NCBI GenBank assembly: GCA_022575985.1
Contig: JAKSXM010000014.1
Span: 22,134,001 to 22,198,000 of the forward strand
Length of the DNA stretch: 64,000 nucleotides
Source: Anagrus nilaparvatae
Lineage: Eukaryota; Arthropoda; Insecta; Hymenoptera; Mymaridae
Direction of reading: 5' to 3'
The notes beneath the pieces were generated by a model. That model was not told the DNA's origin. It did not search any database and saw only the letters and a program-made list of their open reading frames with translations. Each line of letters begins with the position of its first letter. Positions within the stretch are counted from its first letter, which is position 1. Position numbers and translations under genes: made by a program. This document shows, in pieces, positions 26,401 through 39,360 of the stretch.

Positions 26401-28639
26401 AAGCTGATTTGCTTTTGGATTTTAAGACAGGTCATGGCAGCTGAAAAAAATAGACCCTAAGTTTACCTGAATGGACCTGCTGGGCCTAGAAATTAGATCC
26501 CTAGAAGATAGGGTTTTTTAGGCTATATTATAAATGAGACTGCTAATATTTGTAACTTAATTAAATACCTTCAAGTTAGTCTCATTTTTTTGTAAAATTG
26601 TCACCTTTTAATACCCTTAAAACACATTTTTTTATCAGTAAATCTCTTAATTCTCTTAAGTAAAGTTTAAAAAAAAATAATTTTCGAAAACTTTTTTTGT
26701 GTCCCACTATTCAGTGATGGTCGAATTTTAAATGAATTTTTAATATAAATTTTTTTTTTAATTTCTTTTTCTTTCAATTCATTTGTAATTGTTGAATATA
26801 AAAAAAAAATCTGATTTCCAAAACCATAATGCCGGGCGCGGCAACTAGAATTTTTTCGGTACCACCAACTAGCATTCCGGTTCCACAACAATGAAATAAG
26901 AAACTAAGGTTGCTAATCAGGCAAAATTTTGTTTAAAGAACAACAGCTATCAAGACTAAATATAGCATCTGATTGAAACCAGTTTTCGACATTTTCTAAA
27001 ATCTGAAATTTGTTTAATAAGACAGTAAATTTTTTAAGAAATTATTAGCAAAGAATATAATAAATATTTATATTTTTTGTTATTAGTTCCTTATTCACTT
27101 ACTATTACAAATACTTCGTTAGTTGAAAAAAATATTTTTACTGTAAGTAGTACAGCATTGGTTATAACGATATATTGCATTAAATACAGATAAATTTCCA
27201 AAAACCAAAATATATACAGTATAAATTCAAGTTGCTTATGCCGCCTACTAATTATGAAAAAACTACCTATTACTTATATTTTTCATTGGAAAATTATTAT
27301 TTTTTTAAGTGCTAATTGGTTTTTTTTTTTAATATTAAATAGTGCCTATAGTAATTTTATTATAAAGAAAATTTTTTGTAAGAGCATAATTTCATAATAA
27401 TTGAGATTGATGAGTTATAATATTTTTTATTTTTTTATGCTTTTTTTTATTTTTTAAATTATTTTTATACTTCTTTCAAGAGTTTTAAATCAATTTTTTA
27501 TCAAGATAATTATATACATAATTATTTTTTTTATCCATTAATGACATCAATTAAAGCTAACTTTATGTTATAAAATTGTAAGGATGATAAATTATCATTA
27601 TGTAAGGTACATTTTTGCTATCAATCGTAGGGTCTGAATTATACGGAAGCCTTACTTTATCTTTTTGAATTGCAACTGCAGTACTTACATGTGCATCTAT
27701 TTTATATTTTTGCAGATAAGAAACTAAATTAAATACGACTCATAATTAGATAAAAAATGATGATATTTTATGCATCATAAGTAACAAGCGAGTAAAAAAT
27801 GGATCAAGGTGTACAAGTAATCAAAATTTTGTTATTATTTTAATGGGTAAAGAACGTGTTACAGGTGCCCAACTTGCATATTTTTTTACCTATATCCAAA
27901 ATTTTATACTACATTTCTATCATTATACCCAAAAAGTCGTGAATGTTTATGTACCCTTCTAACTATTTATTGAGTATTCAGAGTATATATTATGTGCAAT
28001 CGTATTATTCTGAATAAACGAAATCAGGATTAAATTCAAATACCAATTTCTTATTTTTTTATCATGGACTGTATAATATACTTATTTTTGTAAACTTTTT
28101 TTTCAAAAGTCAAAATATCATAATCATAATAAATCAAAAAAAAAACCAATACAATTTCTAAGCTCAAGATATAACAAAGCTTTAAACAAAAGTCATCATT
28201 TCGACAGCTCAAAAGTTGAATAAAATTACGAATAAAAAACTTGGAAGTATATCTCGATATATCAACCAAAAATTACCTTTGAATGAATATCATACATAAT
28301 GTATAAATAATAATCAATAATAATGATAATAATAATAAAAACTTTTTTTCTTCATGCCTAAAAGATAAGAGGTGTGTATTTTCAGAGTTTAATAATAATG
28401 AAAAAAAAGAGCAGTTGGATGACAAATGGCTTCTTCGCGAAACCCGTCACTCTCTTTAACTTTTTTTTTATTCCTTTTTTCTTATAATATTATATAAAAA
28501 AGAAAGTTAAGGTATAAGAAAGAGACTAAAGGTAGGTTTATATCTCCTCCTATAATACTTTATATACATAGAAAGAAAATGATCGACCACAAAGACTAAA
28601 AAAAAAAAAAGATAATGCTTGAGGCCAAAAAAATATAAA
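23474..28639. other. Intergenic DNA with repeat fragments
   Basis: Holds ACACTGT...CTTGAA repeat copies (23985-24016, 25036-25068), a poly-C run (24816-24828), a diverged copy of part of the large palindrome arm (26475-26625) and otherwise AT-rich DNA. No credible coding frame. Confidence 0.5.
26475..26625. repeat. Diverged copy of part of the 20-22 kb palindrome arm
   Basis: The order of blocks CTGGGCCTAGAAA, AGGGTTTTTTAGGCTATATT, AGTCTCATTTTTTTGTA and ACCTTTTAAT matches the palindrome arm at about 21052-21200 (CTGGGCTTAGAAA, TAGGATTTTTAGACAATTTT, GGTCTCATTTTTTTCGTA, ATCTTTTAAC). Thus the arm belongs to a dispersed repeat family. Confidence 0.5.
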
Positions 28640-29030
28640 AAATCTTAAAATGTTATGAAAAGAGAAGGGGGTAAAAGGGGGCGCGCCGGTAACCAGACCC
28701 AAAGATTTCTTCTGAAGCAAGAAAGAGAGATCGAGAGGTGGTTTTTATTTGTAAAAAAGGGGGGAATGGCAAAACATAAAGGCAAGTAGTATAAAAAAAT
28801 AAAAGAAAAAAAAAATGAATATAGGAAAAGAGAGAGAAAAAAGAAACGAACGAACAGGTCGGCGGAGATAAAGTGGGACGTCTGATCCTCTTCGCTTATA
28901 GCCTGAAAGCGCAAAAATAAAAAAAATAAAATAAAAAAAAAAGATCTTTTTTAGCGCGTGTACTTGTTCGCGTTTACGTCCCGGGAGACGGAAGCTAAAA
29001 GAATAAAAAGAAAAACTCGTTCTTCACCCC
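28640..29030. promoter_or_regulatory. Purine-rich, CpG-bearing intergenic island
   Basis: Starts with GGGGGCGCGCCGG in a purine run (about 28665-28690), continues with GAGAGATCGAGAGG, a GTCGGCGGAG segment and, near 28951-29000, AGCGCGTGTACTTG and CGTCCCGGGAGACGG. CpG-rich words are rare elsewhere in the intergenic DNA. The minus-strand open frame 28914-28645 is a by-product of the purine bias. Could be an enhancer, Polycomb element or promoter of a non-coding RNA. Confidence 0.3.
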
Positions 29031-30132
29031 CAATATAAACGTATATATAAAGCATCTAAATTCGCCTCTTGATTTTCCTACTTTGACTCGTATTATTATT
29101 ATATATATAAGAGAAAAAGAAAGATTTTAGTTTTTTCTCTCAAAACAAACTTATATGTGTGTGCTTTTTTATTATATAGAAAAAAAGAATCGAATGCGAA
29201 AAAAAAAATAAAGGTTATTTTTTTATTTATACTATCTCAAGTATCATTTCTTAGATTATCACTGTATTATATATATGTATATAAATGTCTATCTATATAC
29301 ATTTATTCGATTTCTTATTTTGCAGAAAAAAGTATAAATGAAAAATAAGAATCAGTTTATACACAAGGGTATTGGGTTATGTTTGTATGCAATGTCTGAT
29401 TTAAAAGAAAGATAATGTTTTTATAAGGATGTATAAAAGAATCTCTTGTTAATCAGTTTAAGTTTATTCTATGGCATAAAAATTTAATGAATTTTAAAAA
29501 ATGCATTCTAAAAAATGATAATTATTGAATTGCGCAGCAAAAAGTCAAAATCTAATTTAAAGAAAACTAGGTTTTTATTTACAAAAGGAGTTTTTTATTG
29601 CCCGAAATTTCGGGTACTTGCACCAAAAAGTTTTTTTTTGGGGGAGGGGCTTTGGGATATTTAGCCAGAGAAATTTTTGATTCACTTTATACCTGCATAC
29701 TTTTTTCAAAAATTTTAAGCTTCACCAGGAACTTGATCTGATCCTGCCTGATCTGACAAAAAGCTTGATCTTTGGGGTCATGTAAACAACATTTTGATAA
29801 ACTGCATACCCCTAGTTTCCAAACAACAACAATGATAAATCTGTTTTGATTTTATTTCATTAGTAAAATATTTAAACTTCTTTTTGGGTATAATTATTAA
29901 TCTGAATGCTATACTAGTTATTAAATAACAAAGTCTATAATTAAGAAACTGCGAGATAAATTGCACAAAACCTTAATCTACTTTTTATAAAAAATTTAAT
30001 TAAAAATTAAAATCCTAAAATAAAATAATACAATATTTTGTTTAAAATACAGAAATTGTTTGATTCTACATAAAGTATTTAGTTTTCTAGAGTTTTATAA
30101 GTATTCATATACCTACTTGTTTGTCTAAAATT

Positions 30133-30170
30133 ATTCTCGCAAGTAAAATGAATTCCTAAAAGTATATAAG
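30133..30170 (+). repeat. Dispersed TCTCGCAAG element, copy 5
   Basis: ATTCTCGCAAGTAAAATGAA, then AGTATATAAG. Confidence 0.55.
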
Positions 30171-31534
30171 TATAAAAATGTATCAAACCAGAAACGAGAA
30201 ATTATAATTATTTAAAAACTTGATAATTTTTATACTTATACATTATTCCAGATTTACTAATATATGTTGACGCTTATATTATTAAATATATTATTAAATG
30301 AAATATTGAAATTTAAGCGGAAATAAATCTTAAATCCAATTTTGTTAATGCAATATTTATAATAATTTATTATCCCTGAAGGGTGCATTGCTTTGTTTTA
30401 AATTCTTAATTATATAATTAAATGTTATCAAAAAGTAAGAAGAATAACTTTTTAATTTAGGAAAATGCTAATAATGAAATTATAATTTAATCAACAACAA
30501 TAAAAAAATATTAAAAGAAAAGATATGATTACTTAGTCATTCATTTACAATATATAAATTTAAAAAGAATCCTGAAATATCAAAATACATACAAATAAAT
30601 AAATAAAATTTTAGAATGACAAGTAAGAATAAAATTCTTAAAACGTATATTATTTGTAATAATAAAAGCTCAAAAAAATCTTTTTATTTTCTTATTATAA
30701 GATCAGATTGGTTATAAATAAAAAAAAAAAGTAAAGATTTTTTGATAGAGATAATAAAGTTCATAAGTAGGCGTTTCACGATATACCAAATACGATGGCA
30801 ACAACAAATCTAAGGATAATCCAATATTACTTTTTATACCACGTTGTAATAATAACAATATATATATTTTTTTCACATATTATAATAATAATAATAATCA
30901 ATGTTTATTGGTAAAAACAACTCACGTATGTCTTATCAACGTATTAGATATTGGAACAATAAAAGAAAAGATAAAAGGTATAAAAATTGCCTTAAGACGA
31001 AGAAAAAAAAATCAAAGAACATAAATAATATGATGATCTAAACGTCATTTTATTTAATATTAATGAACTGACAAACTATATTTTATTTTTATATAATATA
31101 CAATATATGCCCAATGGCTATATTTTGACCTTACTCAATATAATATACTTTTTTAAATAGACAAACTATTTTATGATCCTTATTTTACTTACTTTTTATT
31201 TTTTAACCAATTAATTATTTATACTTTTGTATACGAGCAATTTTCATAAACTCCTCCATTATTTTCTAAAAATAAATTAATTTAGCCCTGTACAGCAGTC
31301 AAATATATTTAAAAAAAAATAGGTTGACAGTAGAAGAAATAATTACATATTTTTTAGGTTTCTACCAGTTTTCTACTTTTGAAGGCTTGAAGTCACTTGA
31401 AACTTTTTGCTTTTAGTTCATTTCTGTCCCAATAAAATTCTTGACATATCAAACTTCATTGGATGGACCCCCGAGGGAAGCTGGTTTTCTCCTTTTGGGG
31501 GGAGGGGGGATTCATTTTTTTTTTTTTTTGATAT

Positions 31535-31769
31535 TTACGAATCGATCAATTTTTTGTTTTTAAGACAAGAAGGTAGATAAACATCTTTCAATAACATGCA
31601 TCTTTTGCCAATTGCAGCCCCCAGAAGTTTGATTAATGCCATTTTAAATATCCTAAACACAAAACTTCTGGGGGCTGTAACTGCAGTTTACCATGGTAAA
31701 GGATGAATTTTTTTGAAAAATTTGTATCTACTTTTTCGTCTTAAAATCAAAAAATTAATCAATTTCGTA
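31535..31769. mobile_element. Foldback element
   Basis: Inverted arms pair along most of the length: the left part has TTTTTAAGACAAGAAGGTAG and CAGCCCCCAGAAGTTT, the right part has their complements (AAACTTCTGGGGGCTG; CTACTTTTTCGTCTTAAAA). Arms are diverged, so the copy is old. No coding capacity. Confidence 0.75.
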
Positions 31770-32264
31770 GTGCTAAGAAAAAATTTATTTTATTTCCCGA
31801 AAAGTGAACCAAATGCAAAATTTTTCATTACGATTTATTGGGCATTTTAAAATAAGTTCTATTTTTGGGTAAAAAATGACACGAAAATCTGCACATAAAC
31901 TGATTTCTGGTGCATATGAAGTTTTTTCGAGATACCAACTCTAGCTATAACTTAAATAAATATAATGCACTATGGCTTATGTCAATAGCTCAATTAGTTT
32001 TCGAGATATCGTGGAAACCGTTTCCAAAAAGTCATTTTGAGAAAAACGCGTTTAATTTTTTTTTTAGATTTAACTAATATGTTTCAATGCTTACAAATGA
32101 CTAGTCATCAATTTCTGAGCCATAATAAAAGAATAGCAAAATTTTCAAAAAAATTGTTTAAATTTGAAAGATTTCTTAAAATTAATTCTTTTGTAAAAAT
32201 ATAATAGATATTTTTTTTGTTTATTGATGTAATAATTATTTGGATCGCTGAGAAATAATTTGTA

Positions 32265-32356
32265 CTTCACCCTTAAATTAGCAAAATTGCCACTAAAAGT
32301 GGTATTTTTTGTGTATTTGCTTTTTAGGAGTCGTTTTTGCTAATTTAAGGGTGAAG
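32265..32356. repeat. Perfect 22-bp inverted repeat with nested hairpin
   Basis: The arm 32265-32286 (CTTCACCCTTAAATTAGC...) is exactly complementary to 32335-32356. The loop contains CCACTAAAAGTGG, itself a small hairpin. Likely a mini inverted-repeat element. Confidence 0.8.
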
Positions 32357-33209
32357 CGTCAATTTTTAGTAGGCAAGAGCCCGAAATTCGTGACCAGCGA
32401 CTCAAAATATCCATAGGAACCAAATTTGGACACTCAAAAATCGAATACAACAAAAATATTCATGTTTAGAGTTTAGATTTTGCTGTTTTAAGGGAAAAGC
32501 GCTCAGTTCTTAAATAAGTGACTTGAAAATTCGTGATCATTTACTCAAAAAACATTTATAAGACCAAATCTGGTGCACAGATAAAAATTTAGTCGACTAA
32601 AATGCCAAAAGTTTAGCTTATATTTAAACCAGTGAGGTAAAGGTTAAACGCATAACTAATTTGGGTGAGACTTTCAACCAATGTGAGCTATGTGCTCTAT
32701 TATTTGTAAACAAATTTAGGTATGTGCATAATCTACTGGTGAATTGTTTATTCCAATTTAGACATAAGTTTTTCTCAATTTACAAAAAGATTATGGTCTT
32801 TATCGAAGACTGAATTTTTATTTGTGTGATGGGCAGTAACTATACAAACAACCCCCGTGATTTTACTGGAGTAAGAATAGTTTTGAGAATAGTTTCATCA
32901 AAGATGCTAGTGTGTTCAGAACCAAACAATGACAGATAAAAAGAATGTTCAGAATCGAGCGTGCATTAATGAGTGTATCCATAGAGAGTATATAGAAACA
33001 TAAAAATATTTTTTTGCAATTTTTAAGTTTCTATTTATATTTATTAATTAATTATTTCTTGTTATACGATACCTAAGATATAATTTGTTAATTTCTTCTT
33101 ATACTAATAGCTAAGATATAATTTATTTTGCATATTATTGAACTTTTTTATAAAGCAAAATTAATTAAGTGATTATAAAAATATGTTTAATATTGAACAT
33201 ATAACTCTA

Positions 33210-33246
33210 CTTATAATGTGGAGAGATCGTTTCACTTTCGAGAAAA
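33210..33246 (-). repeat. Dispersed TCTCGCAAG element, copy 6
   Basis: Minus strand: TTTCTCGAAAGTGAAACGAT, then ACATTATAAG. Confidence 0.55.
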
Positions 33247-35679
33247 ATTTTAATGCATTAATTTCTCTTTACCACTCGTTTCCCACTCTAAATTTTTTTT
33301 CCTGTTGCTCTAAATTATCGTTAATCTAATAAAATGTAAATTATTAACAAAAGGTACTAAAAGATCCCAGACTTCCCAAACACATCGGGAACGATGTCCG
33401 TGAAAATTGCTCATATATGAAGTAGTGATGTATATGTGTTATTAATTATTTTGCTTTACTTCATTTCTTTTTTATTTTGCTTTTTTAAAACATGAAGTTA
33501 GAAAGAGAGAGAGAGCGAAATGTACCTTGGTGTATATTATAAGTAACTTAATGAAAAAGACAGATTAGCTGTTAAGTTAAAAGATTTATTGTTGTAATAA
33601 AATTTATGTTTTTCATTTAAAAAAGTACATTGAATTGTAATTATAAAAATTTTTAATTTTCTTTTTCTTTTTTAATTACATTCATAAAAAAAGTGACCAT
33701 GAAAAAAACTTAATAAATAAATTTAATTCATTCGGTATTTTGTTTATTTTTTTTACGATCATGTGAAATAAATAAGTTTTAAATTCTTCTTTAAAAGTAA
33801 ATTCTTTTGAAAATTTTGTTAAAAAAAATTTTTTTTTTTTTTTTTTGAATAATCGTTTGATAGAATCTTGACTTTAAAAAAGTATACCTAATTTATCATG
33901 AAATATAAAATTTTTTTTATAGATCTTTAAGTTGGATTAGAACTTTTTAAAAAATCGTTTTTTTTTTCGTTAGTCTATATTTTATTTACACTTGAATTAA
34001 TTTTTAAGGGATAAAAATATTTTATGTCATTTTTATAAATAGCGATAATAATTAGATAGAATTTTCGATATCTGGGGCTTAAAAATGTTTATATGAAGAA
34101 TCGAGTAAAGAACAGCAAATTTTTTGCAACTTAAAGGAATTAAAAACTTTTTACCTAAAAATATATTTTTCTACATGATTACTCACTTGGATTGCAAAAA
34201 AAGTACATTAGTGAATGTAACAATTTAAAAAGACAATAATGATTACTGTAGAATCCAAAGAAAAACACAGAAAAAAGTTAAGTAAAATAAAAAAAGAGAA
34301 TATTATCCTTAGGGTATAAATTTTTCTTGTACACTTGAACACACTAAAAGAATCCATCAAGGGAACGGGATTTAAGCCACCAATGAACGCACAAGATGAG
34401 TAAAATTGTTAAAGAAATGAGATAGAAAAAGATAGTTTTGAAATTGAACAAGTTATATAGATATGTTAACTTATGTGGGTGGTGCAATAGGGAATAGAAT
34501 TCAAGCTCCTCTTGAGCGACGTCGTCATTAGTAAAAGTGTCAATGGTAGACGTCCGTTTCTAACTTGTTCTATATTGGATGGATTTTTTTTTTGTTTAAG
34601 AAAAGGGAGAGTCAATGTTTAAATGAGAAAATTTTAGGGAAACTTTTCACCCTACATGCTTTTAATATATAACAGTTGTTGTTATTTTTGCTGCTGTTGT
34701 TATTACGAATTCATGAAATAGTTGACCAAGTGGAAGATTATCTTTGATATTATGGCTACTTATTTGTCAGAGAAAAATTTCATTTTTATAAAATAAAATT
34801 ATATACTTTTGCTTTTTTTGAATTAAAGCTAATTTTTGGGTATTTGATTAAAATTTTTTTAAGCAAATATTAATTATTGGGAAAATCCATGAAATATAAT
34901 TCATTTAATCAAATTGATCTGGAAATTATTGTACCAATAACTTCAAAATCTAACGAAAAACTGAATTTTACAATAATACAAAGAAGCTTTTAACTTTAAA
35001 TTTAATTTCACGCACAAAATTAAAAATCACTTTTTGTGTTTTCTAAATAAATGGGATCAATTAAAAATGAAAAATTGCCACTTAGATTTACTACATTTTA
35101 TATTAATAACAAAATTTTAGTTTAAAGAAAAGCCTTGAAAAAAAAAAGAAAAAATTAGCTTTTGTATCACAAAATTCCGTATAGCGCATTTTCTTTTCTT
35201 GACATATGGTTCTCTTATATTCTTTTATCCATGCTTGGAATTTAAGAATAATCGAAGTTTACAACAAGAATCTTAAGAATTTTTGAGAGTTTGACGTTCT
35301 TTTAGCTTCGGGAAAAAAAGAAATTTAAAAAGAAAAAAAGTATTATGGAGTATGAAAGAAAGATTAAAAGGATAAAAGAGGATAAAAATGGGAGGAGAAA
35401 TCTCGAATGATCTAAATTAAAAATAAAAACAAGTTAAAAGTTTTATTAAAAATATAATACGATAAAGAAAATTTTTCAAAACTTAAAATTCGTGTTTTTT
35501 AATTATTTTATTAATTTGATTAAGACAGAAAATTACCACAAAGAAATAATTAATCAAAAGAAAAAAGTTAAATTAATTTATTCTGTTTCGCGTCATTGCT
35601 ATTTAAATTACTACTGTACTAACATTTTTTTTTAAAAAAAGGGTTACTTGATAGTTCTATCAAAGAAATTTATTTACAT

Positions 35680-35680
<1 letters not shown>

Positions 35681-35725
<45 letters not shown>
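35681..35725. repeat. (AG)n microsatellite
   Basis: Almost uninterrupted GA dinucleotides for 45 bases. GAGA tracts can bind GAGA factor, but it may be simple microsatellite growth. Confidence 0.9.
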
Positions 35726-35731
<6 letters not shown>

Positions 35732-38253
35732 AGTATGAAATTTTTGACATCTTATTTTAATTTTATGTTTAGTTGGTTGTCTGCCATTTGATATAGAATG
35801 AAAAAAGGGGAGTTTAATTAACGAGATTTCACCCAAGAGACTCAAGATTCTCAATCAAATAAGAAGGCACATTCATAAGTCGCGGACTTTTATAATATAA
35901 AACCCATTCAATTCTTTATAATACGATGACGTAAATATTTTCATCATTTTATATTAAATCTTTTTGTATTCGCTTGAATTAATATTTTCCATTTAAGTTT
36001 AGAAAGTGTTGAAATTTTTTCCTTATCAATTTTATTAGTTTATCATAAAATATAAAAAAAAGATGGAGGTCCAGTTTGTTTTACGAGAAATCCCGACGTC
36101 GGATATTTTGCTTCAGTAACGATGCCGCAAAGAAGTAAGGTTTTTTTAGATTAATGGCTCTTGGACTTTAAAATCTTGGAAAATAAATAGCAAAATAAAA
36201 AAAAAGGGAGAGATGAGACACCGACACGAATATACAGAAATCTGTCTACGTTGGTCAAATGTGTTTATTTATCTTTTTTTATAAGAGAAAAGTTTTTTTA
36301 ACTTTTTTATAATATAAAAATTATTCTCGTGGGAACTAAAAAGTTTTTATTTTCAAAAAAAAAGTTTTTTTTTTGGAGGAGATATAGATTATTGTCAAAT
36401 GATTTTTATTGTTTTGATGATGATGATAATGATGATGATGATTTGATTTTTATTGGCTTTGATTTTTATGACTTTATTTTTATTGCTTGGAGAGTTAGGA
36501 AAGTTTTAAGATGTCAATAAATATTTTATATTGAGTTTTTCAATTTATCAGAGAAATGAAATAAAAATGCCTAAATTTTTCAAATAATCCTGGCTCATTT
36601 TTTAATAGTATTCGGTAACGCTGCTTTGTTTGGAACATAAACTAGTTACTTGAATTTTCAACCAATTGGTTTCATTTTCAGCCACTGGGTTCAAATTTTA
36701 ACCAAATTGATTTAAAATTCAGCCAAAAAAAAAATATTGAATGAAATTGAAACTGCACAGTTAAGTTGTTTTGCTTGAAACTTCAACTTCTTTTACAGCT
36801 TGAAATTTCAAGCAGAATCGAAAATTTGCTTAAAAGTTTTAGAGTCACTAGATTAGTTGTTGATAAAATATTGTGTAAGATATTGTGTAACAAGCATGAT
36901 CCATACTTTATTGTATTTTGCCTTGAAATAGCAGATTTTTTAAAAACATAAACTAAAATTTTTGAAGACTTAATTTTTACACAGAATGAGTATTAATGAA
37001 ATTAACTTAGCGCTAAAAACTTGAACAAATTAGCACTCGAAAGGAAATAAAATTATCATTAAAACAAAAAATTCATGAATTTCCTTTATTTACATTTCAA
37101 CACGTGAGTAAAAATCTACTCACATGAACTTAAAAGTACTTGAAAAATTCAGCATAAATTATGAAAAATATTTTAATAAAGTGGGTAAAAATTGAAAATT
37201 AAAATAAATAGAATATAATTAAATGAAATAATAATAATAATTTATTTATAAAGCTCAAGGTAAAAATAAATAAACAATAATTAAATTCAATTGATAAGCA
37301 GATAAGATATAAAATTTAATTGTGATATTACGAGTATATAATTACATTTTAAAAAACTCCACCCTCTCTACACTGCGATTAATGATTAATGTCAATTCAA
37401 AAACTATAACTCTAGAATTGAAAACTTTATAAATTGTTAGTTACCAAGTTAAATTTTTTATACTTACAGTCAATTACCTTATCATCGTACAAGTATCATA
37501 CACCTTTTTTTTTTAAGTTGTTGTTGGGATTTATGAGCTGATCATTATTATAAAAAAAAAAATTGAGCGTGTATAAGTGCAGTTAACGTAAGGTAGCACC
37601 AATGTGTGAAAGAAAATAACAACTTTTTTTTTTTAAGATAAAAAAAAAATAAAAAAATTTTTTTATACAAAATAACACGCCTCAATACACTATTTAATTG
37701 CTTTATCTCTTTCGCGCTTTTTATATAAAATTTCATGTTACGTATTATAGAAAATTATACATGCGAAGAAATTTTTTAACTTTTTTTTTTGCGCCCTTTA
37801 ATCCATCTATAATATTACAACTTTTTTTGAATTTATATACAAATTTCCGGTAAAGATTTTTTTTATAACGGTATAATAAAAAATATGTGTAAAAATTATA
37901 CTATACACAATAAGATTTCATCTCAGCTCTTTTTATAAATTTAAAAAAAAAAAAGACTGTTATTAAGATAATATTGTATTTATCGAATAATAATAATAAT
38001 AAATATTTAAAGTTTATTTTATTTTATTTTAAAATAACATAATAATGATAAGATTTTGATGACTATATTTTTTATATTTTAACTTTAATAATTTCTATTC
38101 TTTTTTGCAATATTAGTGATTTTTTAAAATTTATATTTTCCATGTTTTTAGTATTATCTAAATTATTGAATAGAAATAAATATATTATGAAAACCTTTTA
38201 TAGGTTTCTATTATAAGTATATGAAATATAAATTAAAATTTTTACGTTTTACT

Positions 38254-38291
38254 CTTCTCGAAAGCGAAATGACTTCTGAATTCTATATAAG
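38254..38291 (+). repeat. Dispersed TCTCGCAAG element, copy 7
   Basis: CTTCTCGAAAGCGAAATGAC, then TTCTATATAAG. Confidence 0.6.
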
Positions 38292-39311
38292 AATCTTGTG
38301 CTCTAACATTGTACACGTTACTTACTAAAATATTTTACTTAAAATTACATATTTGATTATAATAAAAATAATACGTTTAGAATCGTAATATATGTAATCC
38401 GTTTTGTTTTTCTAATTTTTCTTCCTTAACAATTTTGATTTCTATGAAAGTAAATGCTTTATACAATCATGATGTTCGTTAGAATAAATATTATTCAACT
38501 ATATTATTAATAGGAATGTATGGTGAATTTAATTAAATTTTTTCGCAAGGTATTACAGATTTCAGAATGCATCGATGGAAAAATTTTCTATTTGTACAAG
38601 TTAAATTTTAGGTATTACATTTAATAATTTTATAGATGTCTTTAAAGGTTTTGTTAGTAACTAAGCAATAAAGAATTACAATTGGATTTTTGGATATTAT
38701 GCAACAATAATTTTAATTTAAATGCCTTTTTTTTATCTTCTTTTTTACTGCAATAAAATAACTTAAAATTATTACAATTTTAAATAAAAATGTCTAGTGA
38801 ATGACTAGTAAACTTAGTAAGTTCAATAATTTGATACTTCTTTTATTCCGTTTTATTCTGCAACTTTTGTATTGAATGCTAAAATTTATTATTAATATGA
38901 TGCGTATTTTATGATCCGTAATTTCAACAGCATATTTCCAATTTTATCAATAGGATTTGGATTAGATAAATTTTATGCAAACTAAGTTATAATTAAGAAA
39001 AGTAAAAATGAGATATTTATTTAACAGCCAGGACCTAAAATTTTTGAATCATCAGCACAAAAAATTTACCATTGCAAAGTCGACATTATTTAAAAAAAAA
39101 TAAATAATCATGTTTAAAATAAATTAGTTTATCTAGTTTTCGTTTTGTCTCATTTAAATAATTGTTATTTATTTTAGTGATACTAATTTGACTTTTACTT
39201 TTTTTTTAAAGATTTCAATATAAACTTCAAGTACGAAACTATTTATTTTTTCATATTTTCTGTCTACAAGTATTATTAAAATAGTACTTATTGTAAAGGA
39301 AACAGATTAAC

Positions 39312-39360
39312 ATCTAGATGTCGCTTTTCTCGCAAGAAAATTGTCATTTTAACATTATAA
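39312..39360 (+). repeat. Dispersed TCTCGCAAG element, copy 8
   Basis: Extended copy: CTAGATGTCGC, then TTTTCTCGCAAGAAAATTGT, then TTTAACATTATAA. The CTAGATGTC lead-in is shared with copies 10 and 11. Confidence 0.65.

Noticed and set aside
28645..28914. Minus-strand 89-codon frame rich in Phe/Leu/Ser
   Set aside because: By-product of a purine-rich strand; no domain or splice structure.
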